Below the pieces are notes generated by a model. The model was given only the letters and a program-made list of their open reading frames with translations, was not told the origin of the DNA and made no database searches. Source: Cryobacterium sp. HLT2-28 (GTDB lineage Bacteria > Actinomycetota > Actinomycetes > Actinomycetales > Microbacteriaceae). From it: a DNA stretch of 61,442 nt. Below are positions 8,537-17,044 of the stretch, in pieces (position 1 is the first letter of the stretch; each line of letters begins with the position of its first letter). The stretch lies in assembly GCF_004402495.1 (NCBI RefSeq), contig NZ_SOFH01000001.1:1-61442 (forward strand), read 5' to 3'. The translations under genes and the position numbers were made by a program.

Positions 8537-9786
8537 CCGACCTGCAGGCCGGCCGCACGCTTGCCCCGGCCGACTACATCTCCCTCGAGAACGACCACGC
8601 GGCGCACAACTACCATCCGCTGCCCGTCGTCGTCGCGTCCGGCGACGGCGCCTGGGTGACGGATGTCGACGGCAAGCGCTACCTGGATTGCCTGGCGGCG
8701 TACTCCGCGGTCAACTTCGGGCACTCCAACCCGGTGCTCCTCGAGGCCGCGCGCGCCCAGCTCGGCCGGATCACCCTCACCAGCCGCGCCTTCCACAACG
8801 ACCAGCTCGGCCCGTTCGTCGCCGCGCTCGCGAAGCTCGCCGGCAAGGACATGGTCCTGCCGATGAACACCGGTGCCGAAGCGGTCGAGTCGGCGATCAA
8901 GGTCGCCAGGGCCTGGGGCTACCGGGTGAAGGGCGTCGCGGCCGGACTGGCCAACATCGTCGTGGCCGGCGAGAACTTCCACGGCCGCACCACCACCATC
9001 ATCAGCTTCTCCGACGACGAGTCGGCCCGCAAGGACTTCGGCCCGTTCACGCCCGGGTTCCGCACGGTTCCCTACGGGGATGCCGCGGCGCTCGAGGCCG
9101 CGATCGACGAGAACACCGTCGCCGTGCTGCTCGAGCCGATCCAGGGCGAGGCCGGAATCGTCGTGCCGCCGGCGGACTACCTGCCCGCCGTGCGCGAGAT
9201 CACCACCCGTCACAACGTGCTTTTCATCGCGGATGAGATCCAGTCCGGCCTCGGCCGCACGGGTGCCACCTTCGCCTGCGACCTGGTCGGGGTCGTGCCC
9301 GACCTCTACCTGCTCGGCAAGGCCCTCGGCGGCGGCATTGTGCCCGTGTCCGCCGTGGTCGGCAACACAGACGTCCTCGGCGTGCTCCGCCCGGGCGAGC
9401 ACGGCTCCACCTTCGGCGGCAACCCGCTCGCCGCGGCGGTCGGGCTCGCCGTGGTCGAGCTGCTCGCCACCGGCGAGTACCAGGAGCGCGCGCGCGTCCT
9501 CGGCGCCCGGCTGCACGCCGGACTGCTGGGCCTGATCGGCCACGGGGTCGTCGCCGTGCGCGGCGCCGGACTCTGGGCCGGGATCGACATCGACCCGGTC
9601 CTGGCCTCGGGCCGTGCCGTCTGCGAGGCGCTGCTGGAGCGGGGTCTGCTCGCCAAGGACACCCACGGCTCGACCGTGCGGCTGGCCCCGCCGATAGTGG
9701 TCTCGGAAGAGGACATCGACTGGGCCGTCGCCCAGCTCGCCGCCGCGCTCGAGGAGTTCGGGGCCGTGGAGCCCCGCCCGGAATAG
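8533..9786 (+). CDS. rocD: Ornithine aminotransferase
   Basis: A 417-residue class-III PLP aminotransferase that converts ornithine and 2-oxoglutarate to glutamate semialdehyde and glutamate. It shows MNTGAEAVESAIKVAR (cofactor phosphate region), IADEIQSGLGRTG with the Asp that contacts the pyridine nitrogen, LLGKALGGG with the Schiff-base Lys, and HGSTFGGNPLA. Length matches RocD. The ATG overlaps the ddaH stop. Pairing with ddaH and a divergent Lrp regulator supports a role in arginine or ornithine catabolism. Confidence 0.9.
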   Translation: MTDLQAGRTLAPADYISLENDHAAHNYHPLPVVVASGDGAWVTDVDGKRYLDCLAAYSAVNFGHSNPVLLEAARAQLGRITLTSRAFHNDQLGPFVAALAKLAGKDMVLPMNTGAEAVESAIKVARAWGYRVKGVAAGLANIVVAGENFHGRTTTIISFSDDESARKDFGPFTPGFRTVPYGDAAALEAAIDENTVAVLLEPIQGEAGIVVPPADYLPAVREITTRHNVLFIADEIQSGLGRTGATFACDLVGVVPDLYLLGKALGGGIVPVSAVVGNTDVLGVLRPGEHGSTFGGNPLAAAVGLAVVELLATGEYQERARVLGARLHAGLLGLIGHGVVAVRGAGLWAGIDIDPVLASGRAVCEALLERGLLAKDTHGSTVRLAPPIVVSEEDIDWAVAQLAAALEEFGAVEPRPE

Positions 9787-9807
9787 GGTTCCGGGCTGTT
9801 CCGCTCC

Positions 9808-9828
9808 GTGGTATCACAGTGGTACCAT
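9808..9828 (+). promoter_or_regulatory. Promoter and operator of the RHH-Doc module
   Basis: GTGGTATCA (9808-9816) and GTGGTACCA (9819-9827) form a direct repeat spaced by eleven bases, one helical turn. TGGTACCA is itself a palindrome. TACCAT (9823-9828) lies six bases before the antitoxin ATG and fits a -10 box of a leaderless transcript. This is the layout expected for autoregulation by a ribbon-helix-helix antitoxin binding side by side. Confidence 0.5.
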
Positions 9829-9834
9829 CTTGGC

Positions 9835-10041
9835 ATGGCCATGACCGTCAGACTCCCCCCGCCGATCGACTCCGCACTGGAGGCACTGGCTCGCCAGCGC
9901 CACACCTCGAAGCACGCCTTGCTCATTGAGGCGGCAGATCGCTTCACGCGCCAGGAGTCCAGGACGGAGCGTGTGCTCGTGAGCGTGGATGAGATAACCA
10001 CGGAGTACTCAGAACTGCTGACCCGACTCGAAGACGCGTAG
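9835..10041 (+). CDS. Ribbon-helix-helix antitoxin
   Basis: A 68-residue protein beginning MAMTVRLPPPIDSALEALA: a short beta strand followed by two helices, the ribbon-helix-helix (CopG/Arc) DNA-binding fold. The C-terminal tail is acidic (VSVDEITTEYSELLTRLEDA) and would be the toxin-binding part. The ATG at 9835 is chosen over an upstream GTG at 9808 because the strand starts there and a -10-like box sits six bases before it. It lies 25 bases upstream of a Doc toxin gene, forming a type II toxin-antitoxin pair. Confidence 0.8.
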   Translation: MAMTVRLPPPIDSALEALARQRHTSKHALLIEAADRFTRQESRTERVLVSVDEITTEYSELLTRLEDA

Positions 10042-10066
10042 TCGCCTCAGTTCGGCGCACGCTTTC

Positions 10067-10453
10067 ATGGTGGACTACATCGAGCCGGAGCAGGCCCTGG
10101 CCGTTGTCGCGCACCTCGGACTGCACGTGCGCGACAAGGGGCTCCTCTTTTCTGCGCTCGCGCGCCCTGCGGCGGGCATGTTCGGCGAGGATGCGTATGC
10201 GACCATGGAGCTGAAGGCCGCCGCATTGATGTCGTCACTGGCACAGAATCATCCGTTGTTCGACGGAAACAAGCGGCTGTCCTGGATTCTGACCCTGGCA
10301 TTTCTGCGACTGAACGGCTTTCGGGTCGTCATGCCCACGGACGAGGCCTTCGACTTCGTGATCGCGGTGGCGCAGAGCCAGGTTGAGCTCGGAGAGATCG
10401 CGTCGACGCTGGAACGCCATCTCGTCGCCACGACCCCGCGCCCGGCACCCTAG
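10067..10453 (+). CDS. doc: Doc-type toxin (Fic/Doc fold)
   Basis: This 128-residue protein carries HPLFDGNKRLSW (starting at His62), the Doc variant of the Fic motif. Doc phosphorylates elongation factor Tu and stops translation. An inhibitory glutamate helix is not obvious in the protein, so inhibition would come from the upstream antitoxin. The Fic core is followed by ALAFLRLNGF and a C-terminal helix, typical Doc length. The antitoxin partner is of ribbon-helix-helix type rather than Phd. The 3' end becomes Pro-rich and runs into an intergenic repeat. Confidence 0.87.
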   Translation: MVDYIEPEQALAVVAHLGLHVRDKGLLFSALARPAAGMFGEDAYATMELKAAALMSSLAQNHPLFDGNKRLSWILTLAFLRLNGFRVVMPTDEAFDFVIAVAQSQVELGEIASTLERHLVATTPRPAP

Positions 10454-10505
10454 CGCCACCGCCACCATCCCCGGCACCGCCGTTCCCCTCTCCGCCTCCG
10501 TCGAG

Positions 10506-10565
10506 ATCTACCTTTCCGGTCGAAACCGCCCGGCACACCCGTCTGCCTCGACCGAAAAGGTCGAT
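10506..10565. repeat. Imperfect inverted repeat after doc
   Basis: ATCTACCTTTCCGGTCGA (10506-10523) and TCGACCGAAAAGGTCGAT (10548-10565) pair at 16 of 18 positions across a 24-base spacer. There is no T-run, so it is not a classic terminator. It lies in the 227-base gap between doc and the convergent lldD gene, in which no gene is seen. It may be a folded 3' barrier or a copy of a dispersed intergenic element. Confidence 0.5.
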
Positions 10566-10680
10566 TTCAGCAAAGAATGGCGGGTGGTAGCGGACGGCAC
10601 TGCTGACCTCGACGATTCGGAGCGGCGGAGTGCTGCCCACCGCGTCACTCGGCTGTGAAGCGAGAATCTGAGCGCGTCGG

Positions 10681-11940
10681 TCAGGTGGTGGCGGGGATGC
10701 CGGCCGACCGGTCGATCGGGGTCAGCCGGGCGAGCTGGGTGACGTGGCCGGGTTCGAGTTCCTCGAGCGAGTTCACGCCCAGCAGCCGCATGGTGCGGCT
10801 GATCTGGCCGGAGAGGATCTCGATGGCCCGGTCGACGCCGGCCTCGCCGCCGGCCATCAGCCCGTAGAGGTAGGCGCGGCCGACGAGGGTGAAGCGGGCG
10901 CCGAGGGCCACGGCGGCGACGATGTCGGCACCGCTCATGATGCCCGTGTCCAGGTGCACCTCGAGGTCGGTCCCGACCTCGCGGACCACCCGCGGCAGGA
11001 GGTGGAACGGGATCGGGGCGCGGTCGAGCTGCCGGCCGCCGTGGTTGGAGAGGATGATGCCGTCGACGCCGAGTTCGGCGAGCCGGGTCGCATCCGCCAC
11101 GGTCTGCACGCCCTTGACGACGATCTTGCCCGGCCACTGCGCGGTGATCCAGGCGAGGTCTTCGAACGTGACGGTCGGGTCGAACATGGTGTCGAGGAGG
11201 TCCCCGATCGTGCCGCTCCACCGGTCGAGGGAGGCGAAGGCGAGGGGTTCGGTGGTGAGGAAGTTGATCCACCACTCCGGCCGGGGCAGCGCGTTCAGCA
11301 CCGTGCCCACCGTCAGGGCGGGCGGGATCGAGAACCCGTTGCGCTTGTCCCGGAGCCGGGCGCCCGCGATGGGCACGTCCACGGTCACCAGCAGGGTGTC
11401 GAAGCCGGCCTTCGCGGCCCGGTCGACGAGGGCCATCGACCGGTCGCGGTCCTTCCACATGTACAGCTGGAACCAGTTGCGCCCGGCCGGGTTCGCCGCC
11501 TGGACGTCTTCGATCGACGTGGTTCCCATGGTCGACAGCGAGAACGGGATGCCGACCTTCGCGGCCGCGTGGGCGCCTGCGGTCTCACCCTCGGTCTGCA
11601 TCATCCGGGTGAAGCCGGTCGGCGCGATCCCGAACGGCAACGCCACGGGGGCGCCGAGCACATCCCAGCCGGTGGAGACCGCCGACACGTCGCGGAGGAT
11701 CGCCGGGTGGAACTCGATGTCCTCGAACGCCTGGCGAGCCCGGGCGAGGGAGATCTCCGACTCCGCCGCGCCGTCGGTGTACTCGAACGCGGCCTTCGGC
11801 GTGCGGCGCTTCGCGATCGTGCGCAGGTCGTGGATGGTCAGCGCGGCCTCGAGCCGGCGCTTCCTCGCGTTCAGCTCCGGCGCCTTGAACTTCATCAGGG
11901 GGGCCAGGTCTGCGATCTTGGGGATTCGTCGTTGAACCAT
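10681..11940 (-). CDS. lldD: FMN-dependent L-lactate dehydrogenase (LldD)
   Basis: A 419-residue FMN-dependent alpha-hydroxy-acid dehydrogenase. It shows [12 protein letters not shown] and [11 protein letters not shown] in the flavin barrel, the YMWKDRDRS strand, and [11 protein letters not shown] with catalytic His300. It probably oxidises L-lactate to pyruvate at the membrane and passes electrons to the respiratory chain; glycolate or another 2-hydroxy acid is possible. It is transcribed leftward, 48 bases after a FadR-family regulator, and is likely its main target. The length is near that of actinobacterial LldD proteins. Confidence 0.88.
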   Translation of the reverse strand: MVQRRIPKIADLAPLMKFKAPELNARKRRLEAALTIHDLRTIAKRRTPKAAFEYTDGAAESEISLARARQAFEDIEFHPAILRDVSAVSTGWDVLGAPVALPFGIAPTGFTRMMQTEGETAGAHAAAKVGIPFSLSTMGTTSIEDVQAANPAGRNWFQLYMWKDRDRSMALVDRAAKAGFDTLLVTVDVPIAGARLRDKRNGFSIPPALTVGTVLNALPRPEWWINFLTTEPLAFASLDRWSGTIGDLLDTMFDPTVTFEDLAWITAQWPGKIVVKGVQTVADATRLAELGVDGIILSNHGGRQLDRAPIPFHLLPRVVREVGTDLEVHLDTGIMSGADIVAAVALGARFTLVGRAYLYGLMAGGEAGVDRAIEILSGQISRTMRLLGVNSLEELEPGHVTQLARLTPIDRSAGIPATT

Positions 11941-11988
11941 CAGTGGGTGTCCGTTCGGTGGGGGTCAGGTGGGTTCCGGCCCACGCGG

Positions 11989-12705
11989 TCAGGCGTGGAG
12001 CGGGTGGTCGTGGGTTTCGGCGTAGTAGTCCTCGATGTGGGCGACGATCCGCGCGCGGGCCGGCTCGGGCTCGGCGGCGGCGATGGCGGCGAGGATGCCC
12101 CGGTGTTCGCCCCGGAGGCGGGCGGACGTCTCCGGCCAGGAGGCCAGGCCGAGCGCGCCGGCCCGCGCGTAGCCCTCGATGGCGTTCCGGAGCCCGGCCA
12201 TCGTGGCGGTGATCACCTGGTTGCCGGAGGCGGTGGCCAGGGAGAGGTGGAACTGGGTGTCGAGCGCGAGGAACTCGGCCTCGGTCAGGTCGGGGGCGTC
12301 CATCGCGTCGAGCAGCTGCGTCGACCCGGCGAGGTCAGGGCGCGCGGATGCCCCGGCCAGCTCGGTCACCACCGCGGCCTCCAGGATGAGCCGGGTCTTC
12401 ACCACGTCGGCGACCGGGAACCCCCGCGCCGCGACCTGCAGCCGCATCAGGGCCGACATCCCGCCGCCGGGCAGGGCGACGATGATCGCCCCCGCCGAGG
12501 GGCCGGACCCTGCCGCCGTGCGGATCAGCCCGAGCACCTCGAGCACCCGGAGCGCCTCGCGCACGCTGGACCGTCCGACGCCCAGGTCGGCGGCGAGGGC
12601 ACGCTCGGCGGGGAGGTGGTCGCCGGGGGAGAGCCGGCCGGAGAGGAGGTCGGCTTCGATGCTTTCCAGCACGACTTCCCAGGCGCGACGCTCGGTGGCT
12701 GGCAC
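11989..12705 (-). CDS. FadR-family GntR regulator, LldR-like
   Basis: A 238-residue regulator with an N-terminal winged helix (WEVVLESIEADLLSGRL, then LPAERALAADLGVGRSSVREALRVLEVLGLI) and a C-terminal FCD all-helical domain (VVKTRLILEAAVV, FHLSLATASGNQVI). FCD-domain proteins bind organic acids. Its position directly upstream of lldD in the same orientation suggests a lactate-responsive regulator. The GTG at 12705 is chosen because GAGGAGG precedes it by four bases and the conserved sequence begins there, although the frame is open to 12816. Confidence 0.85.
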   Translation of the reverse strand: MPATERRAWEVVLESIEADLLSGRLSPGDHLPAERALAADLGVGRSSVREALRVLEVLGLIRTAAGSGPSAGAIIVALPGGGMSALMRLQVAARGFPVADVVKTRLILEAAVVTELAGASARPDLAGSTQLLDAMDAPDLTEAEFLALDTQFHLSLATASGNQVITATMAGLRNAIEGYARAGALGLASWPETSARLRGEHRGILAAIAAAEPEPARARIVAHIEDYYAETHDHPLHA

Positions 12706-12840
12706 AGGGTCCTCCTCGGCGTTGGGGCGGAAGCCGCGCTGAGAGCCGGCGGCGGCTGTGGTCTGACCACGGTACACGGCGAGACCGGTTCGGTCCACCA
12801 CGTCGGGTGAGGTCACGTCTCAGCCGCCGCCGGCATCCGG

Positions 12841-13887
12841 CTACCGGGTGTACGGGCGGGGGAGCGCGAGGCCCCGGTCGGCCATGATCTGGCGCACCCG
12901 GCTGGGGTAGTCCGTGATGATACCGTCGACGCCCTCGTCCATCAGGGTGCTGACGTCGGCCGGCTCGTTGACGGTCCACGGGATCACCGGGAGGCCGAGG
13001 GAATGCGCCTCCTCGATCATCGCCGGGGTGGCCGAGGCGAAGTTCGGCGAGATGACGTCGTAGCCCTGGGCGGCGGCGGCCTGCGCGAGGGAACCGTTGA
13101 ACGTGTCGATGTCGATCCCCCCGAGGTTCGGGCTCATGCCGGGGGCTCCCACGCCCAGCCAGACGTCACCGCTGGACAGGGCGACCCGGGCGAGATCCGG
13201 CGCGATCTCCCGGGTGAGATTCAGGGATGCCCAGTCGAAGCTCTGCAGGGTGGTGCGCCCGGCCAGGCCGGACCCCTCGATCTCGCCGACGACGGCCCGG
13301 GTCAGGGCCGCCATCTCGTCGGCGCCGTCGGGGCCGGCCACCTCGACCTTGGTTTCCACGTTGAGGCGAACCTTCCGGGCGTCGTACTCGTCGACCAGGG
13401 CGAAGACGTCCTGCAGCAGGGCGATGCGGTTCCCCGCGATCACGGTCTGGGTGGGGAAGCCGGGAAGCTGCTGGTAGCCGCAGTCCATCGTGCGGATCTG
13501 GGCCAGGGTGAGGTCACGCACCCGGTCGTTCGCATAGGGGAATGCCGGATCGCCGGCGAAGGCCGGGGCGGTGTCCGCGCACTTGGCGGCCGTCATGATG
13601 TCGTCGTGCCAGACCACGACCTGGTCGTCCCGGGTCAGGTGGGTGTCCAGCTCGAGGGTCGACACGCCCAGCTCCAGGGAACGGGCGAACGCGGCCGTCG
13701 ACTCTTCGGTCCACTCGCCACGCCCACCGCGGTGCGCCTGCAGGTCGAAGGAGGAGTGTCGGTCGGCTCCGTGGCCGTCGTCTTCCGGGCGGGATTCGGC
13801 GGCCATGGCCGGTGTGGCCAGCGTGGTCGCGACCAGTGCCGCGGAGAGCGCGGCCGTGACGGCGGTTGTGATAAGGATTGAGCGCAT
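12841..13887 (-). CDS. Secreted glycerophosphodiester phosphodiesterase
   Basis: A 348-residue exported enzyme. The signal peptide is clear (MRSILITTAVTAALSAALVATTLATPAMAAE, Ala-x-Ala before residue 30). The GDPD domain follows with QAHRGGRGEWTEES, LELDTHLTRDDQVVVWHDD and the C-terminal PVIPWTVNEPADVSTLMDEGVDGIITDYP. It hydrolyses glycerophosphodiesters to glycerol-3-phosphate and an alcohol. The charged, His-rich stretch after the signal peptide is unremarkable. It is a stand-alone leftward gene between the lactate regulator and a LacI gene. Confidence 0.9.
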   Translation of the reverse strand: MRSILITTAVTAALSAALVATTLATPAMAAESRPEDDGHGADRHSSFDLQAHRGGRGEWTEESTAAFARSLELGVSTLELDTHLTRDDQVVVWHDDIMTAAKCADTAPAFAGDPAFPYANDRVRDLTLAQIRTMDCGYQQLPGFPTQTVIAGNRIALLQDVFALVDEYDARKVRLNVETKVEVAGPDGADEMAALTRAVVGEIEGSGLAGRTTLQSFDWASLNLTREIAPDLARVALSSGDVWLGVGAPGMSPNLGGIDIDTFNGSLAQAAAAQGYDVISPNFASATPAMIEEAHSLGLPVIPWTVNEPADVSTLMDEGVDGIITDYPSRVRQIMADRGLALPRPYTR

Positions 13888-14037
13888 TGCGGGGTCCCCC
13901 TGGTGGAGCCGGTGCCGGGGCGCCGGCCTGTCTCCGCGGTGAACGGGTGGGGCTGCCTACCGCTGGGTCGGATCGACGAATCCTCGTGCAGCTCGTTTCT
14001 GCGCGGACTGAGGCCTTGAGGGGCCGCCGCGGTGAAC

Positions 14038-15060
14038 TTACGCCGATCCGCGCACAATCAGGTCGGTGGGAACGACCATCGCGGCGGTCCGCCCTCCGTT
14101 GATCACTTCGAGCAACAGCCGGACCATCTCTTCGCTGATGCGGTCGAAGGGCTGGTGCATGGTGGTGAGCGGCGGGACAGTCGTGAGTGCGACGGGAGCG
14201 TCGTCGAATCCGGCGACGGCGACGTCCTCCGGCACTCTCCGGCCGAGACCGGTCAATGCGTCGATCGCGCCGGCCGCCATCATGTCGTTTGCGGCGAAGA
14301 CCGCGTCGAGGTCGGGGTGACGAGCCAGCAACTCCGTCATGGCTGCCGCGCCGCTCGAGCGGCTGTAGTCGCCGTGCACGACAAGGGTTTCGTCGAAGTC
14401 CTCACCTAGCTCGTCGACGTACGCCTCGTAGCGCCGCATTCCGCCTGATGTGTCACTCGGGCCCGTGATCGTCGCTAGGCGGATGCGCCCGGTACCGCGC
14501 AGGTAGCTGACCATTTCCCGGGCCCCGTCGTAGTCGTCGGCGGCAACGTAGCCGAGTTTGCGTTCGAAGCCGAGCGGCACTCCACACGCGATGGCGGGGA
14601 TGCCCGCGGCCACGATGTCCGAGATCAGCCCGTGCCTGCTGCTGTGCGAGGACACCAGGAGAACGCCGTCGACGTGGCCGGCCGTGACGAACTCGGTGGC
14701 CCGGCGTTGTTCGTCCTCGTTACCGGCCATGATCAACACGAGGGAGATGTCGTGCCGGGAGAGCGCCTTGGACGCTCCGCGCATCAGCACGGCGAAGTTG
14801 GGGTCTTCGAACAGGCGTTCCTGGTCTTCCGTCAGCAGGAATGCCACAGAGTTCGCCCGGCTCGTCGCCAGGCTCCTTGCGTGCGGGTTGACGCGGTATC
14901 CGGACTTTTTGATGGCCGCATTCACGCTGAGCAGCGAATCGGGGCTGACCCAGTGGCCGCCGTTCAGGACTCTCGAGACCGTGCCGCGGGAGACGCCCGC
15001 CTCGGCGGCGACATCATCGATCGTCGGACGACGTTTTGCGGGGGGCGGGGTCACGGACAA
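14038..15060 (-). CDS. LacI-family repressor of the beta-galactoside locus
   Basis: A 340-residue repressor with an N-terminal LacI helix-turn-helix (TIDDVAAEAGVSRGTVSRVLNG) and hinge, then a periplasmic-binding-protein-like sensor domain (VDGVLLVSSHS, FAANDMMAAGAIDALTGLG, VAVAGFDDAPVA). It ends the leftward operon after the binding protein and two permease genes. The divergent GH42 gene makes a galactoside the probable inducer. Probable binding sites are the palindromes in the divergent region at 18421-18465. Confidence 0.88.
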   Translation of the reverse strand: MSVTPPPAKRRPTIDDVAAEAGVSRGTVSRVLNGGHWVSPDSLLSVNAAIKKSGYRVNPHARSLATSRANSVAFLLTEDQERLFEDPNFAVLMRGASKALSRHDISLVLIMAGNEDEQRRATEFVTAGHVDGVLLVSSHSSRHGLISDIVAAGIPAIACGVPLGFERKLGYVAADDYDGAREMVSYLRGTGRIRLATITGPSDTSGGMRRYEAYVDELGEDFDETLVVHGDYSRSSGAAAMTELLARHPDLDAVFAANDMMAAGAIDALTGLGRRVPEDVAVAGFDDAPVALTTVPPLTTMHQPFDRISEEMVRLLLEVINGGRTAAMVVPTDLIVRGSA

Positions 15061-15091
15061 ATCCTACCTTCGCCTGGTTTCCGCCCCACGC

Positions 15092-15985
15092 CTACTTGAC
15101 TGCTCCGGCAGCGAGGTCAACCTTCCAGTAGCGCTGCAGCACGAGGAACAGGATGACGAGCGGGATGATCGACAGCAGCGCACCGGTGATGACAAGCGTG
15201 TACATGGCGGGCGCGGTCGCACCCTGGTTGAGCAGGCCGCTGAGGCCGACCGTGACCGGGTAGAGCGCATCGTTGCCTAGCATGATGTACGGCAGCATAA
15301 AGTTGTTCCACACGGCGACGAACTGGAACAGGAAGATCGTCACGAGCCCGGGGGCCATCATCGGCAGCGCGATCCGATTGAAGATGCGCAGTTCGCCGGC
15401 GCCTTCGGTGCGTGCGGCCTCGATGACATCGGTCGGAACGGACGCGGCGGCGTAGATTCGCGCCAGGTAGATGCCGTACGGGCTGATGATCTGCGGCAGC
15501 AGCACGGACCAGAACGTGTTGGTCATCCCGACCGAAGCGAAGAGGAAGTACTGCGGGATGGCCAGGATGACCCCCGGGACGAGGACGCCCATCAACAGGA
15601 CGGAGAACACGGCCTTCTTGCCCGGGAATTCGAACTTGGCCAGCACGTAACCTGAAATCGCGGAGATCCAGGTAGAGGCGAGTGCCCCGATCCCCGCATA
15701 GAGCGCCGTGTTGAGGACCCAGCGCCAGTACAGTCCGCCCCGGTACTGGGTTAGTTCGATGATGTTGTCCCAGAGGTGGGTGCTCGGCATCAGGGTGAAG
15801 GTGGAAAACAGCTCGGAGCTGTTCTTGCTGGCGGCCATGACGACCCAAAATACCGGGAACAGGCAGTAGACAGCGCCGATGAGCAGGATTCCGGTGGACA
15901 CGTAGCTCGGTTTGACTCGAATGGAGTCGGCAGAAGCCCTGCGGGCCTTTAGGGAGTGGGGGCGGGGAATGCTGAGGGTGGTCAC
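15092..15985 (-). CDS. Carbohydrate ABC transporter permease, MalG type
   Basis: A 297-residue inner-membrane permease with six predicted membrane segments and the EAA loop EAARTEGAGELRIFNRIALP near residue 205, which docks the ATPase. It pairs with the MalF-type permease whose gene ends three bases before this start. Substrate specificity comes from the binding protein gene upstream. Together they probably import a galactoside or galacto-oligosaccharide. No ATPase gene is in the operon. Confidence 0.88.
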   Translation of the reverse strand: MTTLSIPRPHSLKARRASADSIRVKPSYVSTGILLIGAVYCLFPVFWVVMAASKNSSELFSTFTLMPSTHLWDNIIELTQYRGGLYWRWVLNTALYAGIGALASTWISAISGYVLAKFEFPGKKAVFSVLLMGVLVPGVILAIPQYFLFASVGMTNTFWSVLLPQIISPYGIYLARIYAAASVPTDVIEAARTEGAGELRIFNRIALPMMAPGLVTIFLFQFVAVWNNFMLPYIMLGNDALYPVTVGLSGLLNQGATAPAMYTLVITGALLSIIPLVILFLVLQRYWKVDLAAGAVK

Positions 15986-15988
15986 GGT

Positions 15989-16963
15989 CTAGTCCTCCTG
16001 GCCGAATGCTCGTTTCTGCACGACTCGCAGGAACAAGAATGAGAAGGCAAAGGTGACGACGGCGATGATGATCGAGGTCGCAGCCGCCGAATAGATGTCG
16101 TCGCGGGTGAACGCGTCCCGGTAGACGAGCATAAGTGGGGACCAGCTCGTGGAGAGGCTGTTGGTGAGCGGGCGCAGGGTCGTCGGTTCGGCGAACACCT
16201 GCAGCGTGGCGACCATGGAGAAGAGGGCGGTCATCACGATGGACGGAGCGATGATGGGGATCTTGATCCGCCAGGCGACCTGCACCTCGGTGCAACCGTC
16301 GAGCTTCGCCGCCTCGTAGATGTCGGTCGGAACGGCCTTCAGGGAGGTATACATCACGATCATGTTGAAACCGACGCCGCCCCACAGCGCGATATTCGCG
16401 ATTGCGAAGAGCACCGTTGACGAGTCCAGGATCCCGGCGACATCCCAGCCCAGACGGTCGAAGACCCAGTAGAACGGGCTCACGGCGGGAAGATACAGGA
16501 AGCCCCAGAGGAGCGAACTGATCACGGCCGGTACAGCGAACGGCAGGAAGATCGCGGTCCGGGAGAATCCCGTTGTCCTGGTGCGTCGCGAATCGAGCAG
16601 CAGGGCGAAAAGCAGGGCCAGGCCGAGCATCAGCGGGATCAGGACGAGCCCGTAGAGCAGCACTCGCCAGACGCTTGCGCCGAAATCGGCGTTGGTCAGC
16701 GACGCGATGTAGTTGTCCAGCCCGGCGAATGCCGTGGTGCGGTTGCCCGAGCCGAGCCCGAGCCCCTTGACCTGCTTCTTCTGCAGGCTGAGAAAAAGCG
16801 TGTAGACGATCGGGGCAGCCATGAACGAGACGAACAGGATGATCCCTGGCGCCAGCATGAGATAGGGGGTGAGTACTCGGGAACGAAAGTTGCCCGTTCG
16901 CGCACTCGAGGGGGTGTCGGTTCGCGTTCGAGGCGTCGGCGCCTCGGTCACAGTCGCAGTCAC
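15989..16963 (-). CDS. Carbohydrate ABC transporter permease, MalF type
   Basis: A 324-residue permease with a long cytoplasmic N terminus rich in Thr and Arg, six predicted membrane segments starting near LTPYLMLAPGIILFV, and the EAA loop EAAKLDGCTEVQVAWRIKIP. It partners with the MalG-type protein. The GTG start at 16963 is preceded by GAGGA eight bases upstream. It lies 81 bases after the binding protein stop in the same operon. Confidence 0.88.
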   Translation of the reverse strand: MTATVTEAPTPRTRTDTPSSARTGNFRSRVLTPYLMLAPGIILFVSFMAAPIVYTLFLSLQKKQVKGLGLGSGNRTTAFAGLDNYIASLTNADFGASVWRVLLYGLVLIPLMLGLALLFALLLDSRRTRTTGFSRTAIFLPFAVPAVISSLLWGFLYLPAVSPFYWVFDRLGWDVAGILDSSTVLFAIANIALWGGVGFNMIVMYTSLKAVPTDIYEAAKLDGCTEVQVAWRIKIPIIAPSIVMTALFSMVATLQVFAEPTTLRPLTNSLSTSWSPLMLVYRDAFTRDDIYSAAATSIIIAVVTFAFSFLFLRVVQKRAFGQED

Positions 16964-17044
16964 AGGTGATCCTCAATCGAAAAGGGAAATGCGAGAGGAA
17001 GACCAGCCCGGTTGCGGGCAGCGGGCAGGTCTCCCCGATGGGTG

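Noticed and set aside
10744..12810. A 688-residue plus-strand frame opposite lldD and its regulator
   Set aside because: It spans two well-supported genes and their gap and has no recognisable domain.
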